Shown: positions 35,296 to 44,263, numbered from the stretch's first letter. The stretch: DNA of 64,000 bases from Ruegeria sp. Ofav3-42 (GCF_022347725.1 NZ_JAKRGB010000014.1:62001-126000), one strand, 5' to 3'. Numbers and translations are program-made. The notes: generated by a model from the letters alone, not told the origin.

Positions 35296-36345
35296 TCAAT
35301 CCAACCAGCCGCGCAGATTGTCCTGAATCACTTTGCCCAGCGCTGCGATGTGCGAATCATCGTCATTGAGGCAAGGGGTGTAGGTGAAGGTTTCGCCGCC
35401 CGCTCCCTCGAAGCTTTCCTTGATCTCTTCGTTGATCTCTTCCAGCGTTTCGATGCAATCGGCGGAAAACGCCGGTGCGATGACGGCGATGTTTTTCTTT
35501 CCCTGCCGCGCCAGATCAGCCACGTGATCGACCGTATACGGTTTCAGCCATTCCTCGGGCCCGAATCGCGACTGGAAGGTCGAGACCAGCTGCTCGTCTG
35601 ACCACCCCAGCCGTTCTTTCAACAGCCGGGTCGTCTTTGCGCATTGGCAGTGATAAGGGTCGCCCTGCTGCAGGTACCGCTCAGGCATACCGTGATAGGA
35701 GCAGACCAGAATGTCCGGTTTGGTTTCCATCTCAGCATAGGCTTTTTCAACAGATCCCGCCAAAGCGTCGATATAGGCGGGTTCGTCGAAATAGGCGGGC
35801 ACGGTGCGGGCGGCCGGTTGCCAGGCTTCCTCCATCAGCGCGCGAAAGAACTGATCGTTTGCCGTGGCGGTCGTTGCGCCCGCGTATTGTGGATAGAGCG
35901 GAAAGAATAGAATGCGGTCGCAGCCCGCAGCCACCATCTCGCGCACTTTGGATTTGGTCGATGGATTGCCGTAGCGCATGCAGAAATCAACCATCACCTG
36001 ATCGCCATAGCGTTCCTTCATAGCGTCCCGCAGCTTTGCCGTCTGATCCTTGGTGATCGTCATCAGCGGGCTTTCGCCCTTGTCGTGGTTCCAGATCGAT
36101 TTGTACGCCTCGCCTGAGCTGAACGGGCGTTTCGTCAGGATGATTCCCTGCAGGATCGGCTGCCATTTCCACTTGGGATAGTCGATCACGCGCTGATCCG
36201 ACAGGAACTCGTTCAGGTAGCGGCGCATCGGCCAATAGCTGTAGTCATCCGGCGTGCCGAGATTGGCCAGCAGAATGCCGACGCGGCCCATTTTGACCTT
36301 GGGGTGGTCGGCGGGGGCATGATCGGGGCGAGTGGCGTCAAACAT
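35296..36345 (-). CDS. hemH: Ferrochelatase
   Basis: 349 aa from the ATG at 36345 (AGGAAG ahead of it); the longer in-frame reading adds residues unlike any ferrochelatase. It inserts Fe(II) into protoporphyrin IX, the last step of heme synthesis. Signatures: GILLANLGTPD near residue 21, the SYHGMPERY motif with the metal-site histidine near 212, and the late FSADCIETLEEI with its conserved Glu. C-terminal domain has CLNDDDSHI. Confidence 0.95.
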   Translation of the reverse strand: MFDATRPDHAPADHPKVKMGRVGILLANLGTPDDYSYWPMRRYLNEFLSDQRVIDYPKWKWQPILQGIILTKRPFSSGEAYKSIWNHDKGESPLMTITKDQTAKLRDAMKERYGDQVMVDFCMRYGNPSTKSKVREMVAAGCDRILFFPLYPQYAGATTATANDQFFRALMEEAWQPAARTVPAYFDEPAYIDALAGSVEKAYAEMETKPDILVCSYHGMPERYLQQGDPYHCQCAKTTRLLKERLGWSDEQLVSTFQSRFGPEEWLKPYTVDHVADLARQGKKNIAVIAPAFSADCIETLEEINEEIKESFEGAGGETFTYTPCLNDDDSHIAALGKVIQDNLRGWLD

Positions 36346-36401
36346 TTGATGCTTCCTGAGATTTCTCTGTTCCGGCTGAGATAACCGGAATTGTCCATTC
36401 G

Positions 36402-37232
36402 TCAATTGGACAGTTTGCCTTCTTTTGTCCCCAGCGCGTCGGCAAGACGCGCCTGAGCTGATCCGGGACGCAACGGTTTTTGCTGGCTGTCGTCCGGAGA
36501 CCAACCCGTCAGGCAGATCAGTTCGAAAGTCGCTGCCAGACGCCCCTGAGGCGTCGTGAAATGGTCTGCGTATACTTGCTGTGCCCGGGCGAAGATTTGC
36601 CGCCGTGTGGGGTGCTTCATGCGTCCTGAGAGGCTATTGGTCTCTCCCATCGCACGCAAATCATGCATTAAGTGGATCAAATCGCGGTATTCCGCCGTCA
36701 GACGAGCGGAATCCGCCACTGGCAGGGCAAGACCCGCTCTTTGCAGCAATCCCCCCAGATCTCGCAGCTCGGCCATGGGAGCGATGCGGGGGCTGAGGCC
36801 GCCGGACACCTCGACTTCGGCTTGCCCCACGGCCGCGCGCAGCTCGTGCAGGGTTTCGCCGCCCAGACATACCGCCAGTAGCAAGCCATCGGGCCGCAGC
36901 GCACGGTGGCACTGAATCAGTTGCCCGACGGGATCGTTGGCCCAGTGTAGGGCCATGGCATGGATCACCAGATCATGCGCGCCCGGGGTCAGGGCCAGCA
37001 CGTCGTCATCCGCGACGACCTCGGCATCGGGTAGCACATCGCGCCAGATATGCGCAAACGGGGTCACGATCGCAGGAGCCGTAAAGGTTTTGTTAACCAT
37101 GGAGAGCCGATCCTCCACCTCGTCAACGGCGGCGCGGTGCAGGAACAGAGCGTCGTCCTGCGCGCGGGCGCGGTGCCGGGCAAGCGTCGGGCGATCAAAC
37201 AATGAGGGTGCGTTGGACTCAGGCAGTTTCAT
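36402..37232 (-). CDS. Degenerate SAM-methyltransferase-like protein (NDUFAF5/BioC-like)
   Basis: 276 aa from the ATG at 37232. The overall plan (LFDRPTLARHRARA at the start; later DLVIHAMALHWANDPVGQLIQCHRALRPDGLLLAVCLGGETLHELR) matches the NDUFAF5/BioC-type methyltransferase family. The glycine-rich motif I that binds SAM is not visible where expected (around residue 45); SMVNKTF is found there instead. It may therefore be inactive as a methyltransferase or use a changed pocket. It diverges from comF with only 16 nt between start codons. Confidence 0.8.
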   Translation of the reverse strand: MKLPESNAPSLFDRPTLARHRARAQDDALFLHRAAVDEVEDRLSMVNKTFTAPAIVTPFAHIWRDVLPDAEVVADDDVLALTPGAHDLVIHAMALHWANDPVGQLIQCHRALRPDGLLLAVCLGGETLHELRAAVGQAEVEVSGGLSPRIAPMAELRDLGGLLQRAGLALPVADSARLTAEYRDLIHLMHDLRAMGETNSLSGRMKHPTRRQIFARAQQVYADHFTTPQGRLAATFELICLTGWSPDDSQQKPLRPGSAQARLADALGTKEGKLSN

Positions 37233-37248
37233 AGGGCGCAACTATCGC

Positions 37249-37977
37249 ATGTGGCAGCGAATTCAAACCGCTGTCGAGCTGATCTACCCGCCGCGCTGTC
37301 TGGGATGCGGGGATCTGACCGAATCGGATTTCGGTCTCTGCGGCAAGTGTTGGCGGGATACACCTTTTATTGGCGGGGTCGTCTGCGAAAGCTGCGGCGT
37401 GCCCTTGCCAGGAGCTGCGGACGGACATCGGATCGAGTGCGACGATTGCATGGCCGCGCCGCGCCCGTGGCGGGATGGACGGTCGGCCCTGTTGTACGAC
37501 GGCAAGGCGCGGACGCTGATATTGGCGCTAAAACACGGTGACAGGCCCGAACTGGCCCGCCCCGCCGCGCGCTGGATGGCGCGGGCCGGACAAGAGTTGT
37601 TCCGGGAGGGCATGCTGATCGCGCCGGTGCCGCTGCACTGGTCCCGGTTGTTGAAACGCCGATACAACCAATCGGCCTTGCTGGCGCAGCATTTGGGGAA
37701 AGAGGCTGGGCTTGAGGTGTGCCCGGACCTTTTACTTCGCCTGGTGCGGACGCCGGTTCTGGACGGCAAGACCGCGGCTGAGCGGGTAGAGACTCTTGAG
37801 AATGCGATTGTCGCCCATCCAAAGCGGCGACATCGGATGCAGGGGCGGGATGTTCTTCTGGTCGACGACGTAATGACCTCAGGCGCGACTTTGGCGGCTT
37901 GTACGCGTGTCTGCCTTGCATCCGGGGCAAATCATATTTTCGTGTTGACCCTAGCGCGCGTTGCCAAGGATGCCTAA
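37249..37977 (+). CDS. comF: ComF-family phosphoribosyltransferase-like protein
   Basis: 242 aa from the ATG at 37249; upstream in-frame readings overlap the divergent methyltransferase gene. N-terminal double zinc-finger region with CLGCGD, CGKCW, CESCG and CDDC pairs (about residues 15–72), then a type I phosphoribosyltransferase domain with VLLVDDVMTSGATL near 200. In competent bacteria ComF assists ssDNA uptake; here the role is unproven. It is followed 37 nt later by glutaredoxin. Confidence 0.9.
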   Translation: MWQRIQTAVELIYPPRCLGCGDLTESDFGLCGKCWRDTPFIGGVVCESCGVPLPGAADGHRIECDDCMAAPRPWRDGRSALLYDGKARTLILALKHGDRPELARPAARWMARAGQELFREGMLIAPVPLHWSRLLKRRYNQSALLAQHLGKEAGLEVCPDLLLRLVRTPVLDGKTAAERVETLENAIVAHPKRRHRMQGRDVLLVDDVMTSGATLAACTRVCLASGANHIFVLTLARVAKDA

Positions 37978-38014
37978 TTCGCCCAAGATTATGCGAAACG
38001 CGAAGGTACGGAAT

Positions 38015-38272
38015 ATGAAACCGGTAGAAATCTACACCTCGCCGCTGTGCGGCTTTTGTCATGCGGCCAAACGACTGCTGAAGCAGAAGGGCGTCGAATT
38101 TCAGGAAGTGGACGTTCTGATGCACCCCAAGCGCAAGCCCGAGATGATCCAGCGCGCCGGTGGCAAACGAACCGTTCCACAGATCTTTATCGGCACGCAG
38201 CATGTGGGCGGCTGTGATGACCTGTATGAGCTGGAGCGCCAGGGCAAGCTGGACGGCCTGCTCGCGGCCTGA
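38015..38272 (+). CDS. grxC: Glutaredoxin 3
   Basis: 85 aa from the ATG at 38015, giving the normal length for GrxC. Active site CGFC at about residues 11–14, cis-Pro in TVPQIFI, and GGCDDLYEL at the glutathione-binding end. It reduces disulfides and glutathionylated proteins. The stop overlaps the start of the nitrilase-type gene, a common pairing in alphaproteobacteria. Confidence 0.95.
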   Translation: MKPVEIYTSPLCGFCHAAKRLLKQKGVEFQEVDVLMHPKRKPEMIQRAGGKRTVPQIFIGTQHVGGCDDLYELERQGKLDGLLAA

Positions 38273-39102
38273 TGAAAACCGCGCTGCTGCAGATCACCTC
38301 GTCGGACGATCCGGTCGAAAATCTGAACACGGTTCGGAGGATGATGGCCGAGGCCGCCTCGGAGGGTGCGCAGTTCATTCTGACGCCAGAGGTGACGAAC
38401 TGCGTGTCCACCAGCACCACGCGGCAGCGCGAAGTCCTGCAGCACGAAGAAGACGACCAGACGTTGGCGGGCCTGCGGGATCAGTCCGCCGCGCTGGGCA
38501 TATGGTTGCTGATCGGGTCGCTTGCGATCAAGACCCATGACGCGGATGGTCGCTTTGCCAACCGATCCTTCATGATCGATCCGCAGGGGCAGATCGTGGC
38601 GCGGTATGACAAGATCCACATGTTCGACGTGCAGGTCACCGAATCCGAGACCTTCCGCGAATCGAAAAACTATCGCTCCGGCGACAAGGCTGTGATTGCC
38701 GACACCGATTTCGGCAAAGTCGGCATGACGGTCTGCTATGACGTCAGGTTCCCGCACCTCTATTCTGCCTTGGCCCAAGCCGGAGCGCGCATCCTGACGG
38801 TCCCGTCAGCCTTTTCGCCGGTCACGGGTGCGGCGCATTGGGAATCCCTGCTGCGGTCGCGCGCGATTGAGAACGGCTGCTGGGTCCTGGCGCCGGCGCA
38901 AACCGGCGAACATCCAAAAACCCGAGGAAGAACACGCTATACCTACGGCCACAGCATGGTTGTGGCCCCGTGGGGGGAGGTCGTCATCGACGCAGGGACC
39001 GATCCGGGCATTCACTTTTTCGATTTGGATGATAGTTCTGTGACAGAGGCGCGCAGTCGCGTGCCCTCACTGACTCACGTGCGGCCCTTCGACGGGCCCT
39101 GA
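38272..39102 (+). CDS. Nitrilase-family amidase (Nit1/Nit2-like)
   Basis: 276 aa. Carbon–nitrogen hydrolase fold with a Glu-Lys-Cys triad: Glu in LTPEVTN (near 42), Lys in YDKIHMFD (near 119), Cys in GMTVCYDVRFP (near 153). Length and the close grxC neighbour suggest a deaminated glutathione or omega-amidase that repairs side products of glutathione metabolism. Exact substrate cannot be fixed from sequence. Confidence 0.9.
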   Translation: MKTALLQITSSDDPVENLNTVRRMMAEAASEGAQFILTPEVTNCVSTSTTRQREVLQHEEDDQTLAGLRDQSAALGIWLLIGSLAIKTHDADGRFANRSFMIDPQGQIVARYDKIHMFDVQVTESETFRESKNYRSGDKAVIADTDFGKVGMTVCYDVRFPHLYSALAQAGARILTVPSAFSPVTGAAHWESLLRSRAIENGCWVLAPAQTGEHPKTRGRTRYTYGHSMVVAPWGEVVIDAGTDPGIHFFDLDDSSVTEARSRVPSLTHVRPFDGP

Positions 39103-39116
39103 CCCAGAACCGGACT

Positions 39117-39557
39117 ATGACAGACGACACCAATGCCCTCGCGGTTACGCTGTTCAGCGAGATTTTGACCGCAGACCAGCTATTGCGCAACCGGCTGAGC
39201 CGGGTGCTGCCCAAGGGCATGGAAATATCGCACTTCTCGGTGCTGAACCATCTGGTGTTCGTCGGGGATGAACGCAGCCCGGCACAACTGGCCAATACGT
39301 TCCATGTGACCCGAGGCGCGATGACCAACACCCTGGCCAAGCTGGAATGGGCCGGATACATCCACATCCGCCCCGATTGGGACGACGCCCGCCGCAAAAT
39401 GGTGGCGATCAGCCCGGCTGGCCGGAGGGCGCGGGATCAGGCGATCTCCTCCATCGCGCCGCTGATCAATCAGGTGGTCGGAGAGCTTGGGCTGGAGCGG
39501 GTCCGCAGCACCTTGCCCGTGCTGCGGGATTTGCGGTTGCAGTTGGAGGGGGAGTAG
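39117..39557 (+). CDS. MarR-family transcriptional regulator
   Basis: 146 aa. Helical dimer ends flank a winged helix (PAQLANTFHVTRGAMTNTLAKLEWAGYIHIRPDWDDARRKMVAIS: recognition helix near residues 60–75, wing near 80–95). It is 14 nt after the nitrilase-type gene and probably co-transcribed. Ligand and targets are not evident. Confidence 0.9.
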   Translation: MTDDTNALAVTLFSEILTADQLLRNRLSRVLPKGMEISHFSVLNHLVFVGDERSPAQLANTFHVTRGAMTNTLAKLEWAGYIHIRPDWDDARRKMVAISPAGRRARDQAISSIAPLINQVVGELGLERVRSTLPVLRDLRLQLEGE

Positions 39558-39597
39558 GACGTGACTGCGGGGCGCTTACACAGGAAATTGACATTAG

Positions 39598-40287
39598 ATG
39601 ACGGATGAAATTTGGATTTCCGACATAACCGTTGAACTTGACGTACAGAGGCCATTTCACGCGCTTGTTCCTGACGATTTTCCTGAAGAACCAAGTGAGC
39701 GATTCAAGGCCTTCAGGTGGCAGCCAGGATCAGGCTATCACTCCAATCTGGCGCGTTGGCAGGGGCTCGGCACACCGCTGGAGCAGCAGGATATCTTGCC
39801 GAATTTCTTTCAGAGTGTGGCGCCTGAGGATCATGATTTTGAACCATATTACGGTAAATATTCTCCTGTCATTGATCTGGCTGGTATTCTGGCGGTTCGA
39901 TCAGATGTAGCCGATGTCCTCAAGAAATTCGACTTGGGGCAAGGAGGGCTTTATCCGGTCAACCTGTTTAAAAAAGACAAGATCACACCGATTGAACAGA
40001 ACTACTCGATCCTTTGGATCGCAAATAAACCCGGCACGCTAAACATCGAAGAGTCAAAAGGTCTTCGACGAGCTCGGCCCGATCGGGATGATTTATTCCG
40101 GCTTCCTGAATGGAAGGATGCCAAGCCCGGGGATGTGGTCTGCAACGCGGATGCTGCTTCCGGGATCGACATTTGGCGTGACCCCAGTGTGCCACGTCGT
40201 GTTTTTCTGAATGAGCGTCTCAAACACGCGTTGGACGAAGCTGGTTTTGCATCAGCGTTTTACCTTCACCGTTTGGCTGTCAAATAG
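39598..40287 (+). CDS. Imm11/DUF1629-like immunity protein, no toxin nearby
   Basis: 229 aa, soluble, single domain. The C-terminal stretch (GIDIWRDPSVPRRVFLNERL, then KHALDEAGFASAF) resembles the end of Imm11 (DUF1629) proteins, immunity partners of polymorphic toxins, where a DIW-x-Asp, a vFlSerl-like strand–helix and a final G-x-x-F motif recur. Base composition is lower in GC than its neighbours. No toxin, Rhs, contact-dependent or type VI gene lies beside it. The assignment is by pattern memory and moderate. Confidence 0.6.
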   Translation: MTDEIWISDITVELDVQRPFHALVPDDFPEEPSERFKAFRWQPGSGYHSNLARWQGLGTPLEQQDILPNFFQSVAPEDHDFEPYYGKYSPVIDLAGILAVRSDVADVLKKFDLGQGGLYPVNLFKKDKITPIEQNYSILWIANKPGTLNIEESKGLRRARPDRDDLFRLPEWKDAKPGDVVCNADAASGIDIWRDPSVPRRVFLNERLKHALDEAGFASAFYLHRLAVK

Positions 40288-40308
40288 GCAATTTTATGAT
40301 GGGTGCAG

Positions 40309-41064
40309 TTACCCATCACACCCCGGCTTCACACTCGCCGTCACATAATTCACGCTCAGGTCCCGGTCCGAGATCGACCAGTTCCACAGGATCGGGTTGA
40401 ACACGAACCCCTTGCGGTCCACCGGGTTCAGCCCGGCGTGACGCAGCAGGTCAAACAGCTCATCCGGGGTGATGAACTTGTTCCATTCATGCGTGCCGCG
40501 CGGCAGCCAGCGCATGACGACTTCGGCCCCGAAGATGGCCATCGCATAGGATTTCGGGTTGCGGTTGATGGTGGAACAGATCAGCAAACCGCCCGGTTTC
40601 AGCAACTGCTGCGACGCTGTCAAGAAACCCAACGGATCGGCCACATGCTCGACCACTTCCATGTTCAGCACCACGTCGAACTGTTCGCCTGCGGCGGCCA
40701 TGTCCTCGGCGGTGGTGTGGCGGTAGTCGATGTCCAGCCCCGATTGTTCGGCGTGGATGCGCGCGACGGGCAGGTTGCCCTCGGCGGCGTCGGCTCCGAC
40801 CACTGTGGCCCCAAGGCGGGCCATCGGTTCGCTCAGCAGCCCGCCGCCGCAGCCGATATCCAACAGGCGCAGGCCTTCGAACGGCTTTGCGGCCTTCAAA
40901 TCGCGATCAAATTCGCCCGCGATCTGCTGTGTGATATAATCCAGCCGACAGGGGTTGAGCATGTGCAGCGGTTTGAATTTTCCATGCGGGTCCCACCATT
41001 CCGCAGCCATCGCTTCGAATTTTGCGATCTCGGAAGGGTCAACCGTGTTCGGATGCGCTTGCAT
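40309..41064 (-). CDS. ubiG: Ubiquinone biosynthesis O-methyltransferase
   Basis: 251 aa. SAM motif I in [14 protein letters not shown] near residue 70, and the UbiG-type N-terminus [29 protein letters not shown]. It methylates the ring hydroxyls in two steps of ubiquinone synthesis. Length is normal. It diverges from the proline iminopeptidase gene with a 48-nt gap. ubiB and ubiE are also in the window at 58–61 kb. Confidence 0.95.
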   Translation of the reverse strand: MQAHPNTVDPSEIAKFEAMAAEWWDPHGKFKPLHMLNPCRLDYITQQIAGEFDRDLKAAKPFEGLRLLDIGCGGGLLSEPMARLGATVVGADAAEGNLPVARIHAEQSGLDIDYRHTTAEDMAAAGEQFDVVLNMEVVEHVADPLGFLTASQQLLKPGGLLICSTINRNPKSYAMAIFGAEVVMRWLPRGTHEWNKFITPDELFDLLRHAGLNPVDRKGFVFNPILWNWSISDRDLSVNYVTASVKPGCDG

Positions 41065-41112
41065 TCCTGTCTCCGTATGCTCTTTTACGCTTAAGGACTA
41101 TATAGGGCCATA

Positions 41113-42090
41113 ATGGACAAGTACCCGGACCAAAAGCGCGCAGTTCAATATCTGTACCCGCCGATCGACCCTTTCGATCAGCGCATGGTCGATGTGGGCG
41201 ACGGACACCGTATTTATATGGAGCAATGCGGCAATCCCAACGGTGTTCCCGTGGTGATTCTGCACGGTGGGCCGGGCGGAGGCTGCAGCCCCGCTATGCG
41301 GCGTTATTTCGATCCGAACGTCTATCGCGTGATTCTGTTTGATCAGCGCGGATGTGGGCGATCGCGCCCGCATGCCTCGGTCACGGACAACACCACATGG
41401 CATCTGGTGGCCGATATCGAACGGCTGCGGACCCTGCTGGATATCGAAGACTGGACCGTTTTCGGCGGCAGTTGGGGCGCGACTCTGGCGTTGGTCTATG
41501 CTCAATCTCACCCGGACCGGGTGAACAGGTTGGTGCTGCGGGGCGTGTTTCTTGCGACGCAGGCCGAGCTGGACTGGTTCTACGGAGGTGGCGCAGGCAA
41601 GTTCTGGCCGGAACAGTGGGCCAAGTTCACCGCGCTGCTGTCCGAAAATGAGCTGGGTGATACCATCAGCGCTTACAATAAGCGTCTGTTCTCGGGTGAT
41701 CGCGCCACGGAGATCCTGTATGCGCGGGCCTGGTCAAGCTGGGAGAACGCGCTGGCCTCGATCCATTCGCACGGCGCGACCGGTGAAAGTCCGGGTGAAT
41801 ATGCCCGCGCCTTTGCGCGACTTGAGAATCACTATTTCATCAACAAGGCGTTTCTGAAATGGGATGGCCAGATCCTGGATCAGATGGACAGGATTGCGCA
41901 TATTCCCGGCCACATCGTGCAGGGGCGATATGACATGATCTGCCCGCCGCAGGCCGCATGGAGCCTGGCCGAGCGCTGGCCGAATGCCGAGTTGAAGATG
42001 GTCCGTCAGGCTGGCCATGCCCTGTCCGAACCCGGAATCAGCGCTGAACTTGTCCGCATCATGGACCGTGTGGTAGAGGGCGCATCATGA
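41113..42090 (+). CDS. pip: Proline iminopeptidase
   Basis: 325 aa, alpha/beta-hydrolase of peptidase family S33. Oxyanion-hole HGGPGGG near residue 52, DQRGCGRSRPH near 77, nucleophile elbow GGSWGATLA (Ser near 118), and catalytic His in QAGHALSEPG near the C-terminus. It removes N-terminal proline from peptides in the cytosol. The end overlaps the next gene by 4 nt. Confidence 0.95.
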   Translation: MDKYPDQKRAVQYLYPPIDPFDQRMVDVGDGHRIYMEQCGNPNGVPVVILHGGPGGGCSPAMRRYFDPNVYRVILFDQRGCGRSRPHASVTDNTTWHLVADIERLRTLLDIEDWTVFGGSWGATLALVYAQSHPDRVNRLVLRGVFLATQAELDWFYGGGAGKFWPEQWAKFTALLSENELGDTISAYNKRLFSGDRATEILYARAWSSWENALASIHSHGATGESPGEYARAFARLENHYFINKAFLKWDGQILDQMDRIAHIPGHIVQGRYDMICPPQAAWSLAERWPNAELKMVRQAGHALSEPGISAELVRIMDRVVEGAS

Positions 42091-42908
42091 CCCGGATCGA
42101 CCGCCGAGCTTTGTTTGCATCTGGTGCCGCCGCTGCCCTGCTGGCCGCAACGGGCGCTTCGTTGGCGGATACGCCCAAGGTCGGCGGATCCCTGCGTCTG
42201 GCGGTGCCACGCGATGACAGCCTAGAGCAGGTCGCCCGCGGAGCCGTGTTCGATACACTCACCGAAATTGCGCCCGACGGAACCCTTCGGGGTGAGCTTG
42301 CAACCGGTTGGCAAACTGATGCGAAGGCCCGTGTCTGGACCTTTGATCTGCGCGAAAACGCTCTGTTCCACGACGGTGCCCCTCTGGATGTACTGGATGT
42401 AATGACGGTGCTGGGTGATGTCGGGCGGGTCGAAGCACTGGCTGACAACCGTGTGCGACTGGAGTTGGTCGAAGCCAATCCGGGTCTGCCGTTCCTGCTG
42501 GCCGACAGCCGATTTGTCATTACCCGCGACGGGCAGGGAGTGACGCCGTTGCAGCATGCTAATGGTACAGGATGCTATCGCGTCGAGCGCGCGGAAGACG
42601 ATCGCCACTTCCTTGGGCGTCGGATCGCAGGTCACTACAAGGACGGTTCAGCAGGCTGGGCTGAAACGTTGGAGATCATCGTGATTCCCGACGCGCGCGT
42701 CCGCGCCGAAGCATTGCGTGAAGGTTACGTGGATATCGCGGCGCTGCCGCAGGGGCAGGAGCTGAGCAGTCAACGCGGATTGCGCTTTTTCCCAAGCGAA
42801 ACGGACATGGCGCTGGCTGTTGCCGGGCATGTCGGCATGCCGCGTCAGGTCGGAACGAATCGACCCCTGGACGATGGGCGAATCGCTGAACGATGGTGGT
42901 TGATTTAA
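42087..42908 (+). CDS. Short Tat-exported protein resembling the N-half of a peptide-binding SBP
   Basis: 273 aa. A Tat signal (DRRALFASGAAAALLAATGASLA, about residues 5–27) is followed by GGSLRLAVPRD and ARVWTFDLRENALFHDGAPLDVLDV, which match the start of family-5 extracellular solute-binding proteins. Those are usually about 500 aa, so roughly the second half is absent. There is no frameshift or in-frame stop to explain it, and no ABC permease nearby. It overlaps pip by 4 nt. It may be a natural short form with a new role or an old truncation. Confidence 0.75.
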   Translation: MTRIDRRALFASGAAAALLAATGASLADTPKVGGSLRLAVPRDDSLEQVARGAVFDTLTEIAPDGTLRGELATGWQTDAKARVWTFDLRENALFHDGAPLDVLDVMTVLGDVGRVEALADNRVRLELVEANPGLPFLLADSRFVITRDGQGVTPLQHANGTGCYRVERAEDDRHFLGRRIAGHYKDGSAGWAETLEIIVIPDARVRAEALREGYVDIAALPQGQELSSQRGLRFFPSETDMALAVAGHVGMPRQVGTNRPLDDGRIAERWWLI

Positions 42909-43001
42909 CTGCCGACGACTCGCCTGACTTCTATTTTGTGCAAATATTTGCTATTGTCTATGCATCATTGGCTTAATTGTTTCGCGAATGGGAGAAGTCC
43001 C

Positions 43002-43919
43002 ATGAAAGTCGAAGTCTTAAAGAACATAACAATTATCGTTTTATCGGGCGTTCTTGCCTATGTCGCTCTGTTTGCCTTGGAAACGGGCAAAGACGTGACG
43101 GTAAAAGTCAGCAAAGACGGCACAATCGTCTTCGACGCCCGCGATGGGCAGTCGCTGACCCAACTACTGGACATCGGGTTTGAAGCCGTCGAACCGACCC
43201 CGGATGACGATGCCGACAGTATCGCTCAAAAGACCTCGGATATGCGGGCTCTGACGCGAACTTTGCGGTCGCACGGCTACTATGCGTTGGACGATACGGC
43301 ATTGGCAGACCAGATTCGCGTTCTCGACAAAGATCACCCTTTGTCGGTCCGGCTTCGCGACGTGCTTTATGATCTGGAAGGTCCGTTCTCTCTGCCCGGA
43401 ACTTTGCGCGGGGCCGATTCCCGGATGTGGCAAGCCATTGCCGATCTGTATGACGGGCTAAAGGCCGAACCTCATGATGACAGTCAGCTGTTTGCGACGC
43501 TCTACACCAACTTCATCGAGCAAGAGACGGTATTCAGCCCGTTCAAGCACGAAGTGAAGGCCGAAGGCGTATTGCTGCCTCAGACGGATGGGAACGGCAA
43601 ACCGATGGTTTTCACCTGTCCGGACAGTTTTTTGAAACAGGGGATCACTGTTCTGGTCAAATCGGCAGGTGGTTCATCCAACATCATGCGCCAGTTCCGG
43701 TTGAACCAAAACGCGGTCTTCCACTCCTGCGCCGCCCGGACTCCGTTTGAGTTTCTTTCGGGGTCGGAAATGAAGCTGGGGTTGAACCGCGCCGCCTTCG
43801 ATCAGCTGTTTCCTCCCAGGTTGGCGCGGTCCGAGCAATTGTTGGGTCGGGGAACATTGTCCGTGATCATCTACCCGCGTAACACGCAACCGGCGCTTTT
43901 TGCGTCATCGGCGGAATAG
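43002..43919 (+). CDS. Unknown membrane-anchored protein
   Basis: 305 aa from the ATG at 43002 (GGGAGAAG upstream; the longer in-frame reading has no such site). An N-terminal membrane helix (about residues 9–26) is followed by a mostly acidic soluble region, presumably periplasmic. A pair of cysteines in VFTCPDS (about 207) and HSCAAR (about 246) could form a disulfide. I recognise no family. It is followed 9 nt later by a small exported protein, probably in one transcript. Confidence 0.7.
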   Translation: MKVEVLKNITIIVLSGVLAYVALFALETGKDVTVKVSKDGTIVFDARDGQSLTQLLDIGFEAVEPTPDDDADSIAQKTSDMRALTRTLRSHGYYALDDTALADQIRVLDKDHPLSVRLRDVLYDLEGPFSLPGTLRGADSRMWQAIADLYDGLKAEPHDDSQLFATLYTNFIEQETVFSPFKHEVKAEGVLLPQTDGNGKPMVFTCPDSFLKQGITVLVKSAGGSSNIMRQFRLNQNAVFHSCAARTPFEFLSGSEMKLGLNRAAFDQLFPPRLARSEQLLGRGTLSVIIYPRNTQPALFASSAE

Positions 43920-43928
43920 GAGCTTGGA

Positions 43929-44099
43929 ATGAAAGGATTCGTTGTTCTGGCCGCCGCCATCTCAGTGTTAACTGTCGCCCTGACCGGTGCCGCAACGGCC
44001 CAGAACAGGCAATGCATTTTTGATGGCGAAGTTTACGAAGACGGGGCTCGTGTTGGTCCGTATGTCTGTGACGATGGCGAGTGGATAATCTCGGAATGA
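43929..44099 (+). CDS. Small exported Cys-pair protein, 56 aa
   Basis: 56 aa, read directly from the sequence; it falls below usual ORF length cut-offs. TAGGAGCTTGGA precedes the ATG. Signal peptide at about 1–24 (cleavage after ATA). The mature part, about 31 residues, has two cysteines spaced 19 apart (QCIFDGEVYEDGARVG then YVCDDGEW), which may form a disulfide; the pattern recalls DUF1496-type small periplasmic proteins. The gene follows the 305-aa protein by 9 nt and is probably co-expressed. Confidence 0.65.
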   Translation: MKGFVVLAAAISVLTVALTGAATAQNRQCIFDGEVYEDGARVGPYVCDDGEWIISE

Positions 44100-44213
44100 T
44101 ATTGTGATTGCCAATGCGGGCGCTGTGGGCTTGCAATCTCGTATTGGCACGGCTATATGGCCGTTAACAGCGGCGTGTCGGGCTACGGTCCGGGGCACCA
44201 CCGGAAAAGATCG

Positions 44214-44236
44214 ACGGGCCGCGCGCCCGTTTTTTT
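44214..44236 (+). terminator. Intrinsic terminator upstream of rimP
   Basis: ACGGGC pairs with GCCCGT around CGCGC, followed by seven T's. It lies 28 nt ahead of the rimP start, so it either ends the 43002–44099 transcript or acts as an attenuator of the rimP operon. Confidence 0.75.
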
Positions 44237-44263
44237 GTGCCCGGTTGAAGGGTAGAGAACCAG

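Noticed and set aside
36937-37248. N-terminal extension of ComF
   Set aside because: The added 104 residues are a shadow of the divergent methyltransferase; ComF begins at the zinc-finger region from 37249.
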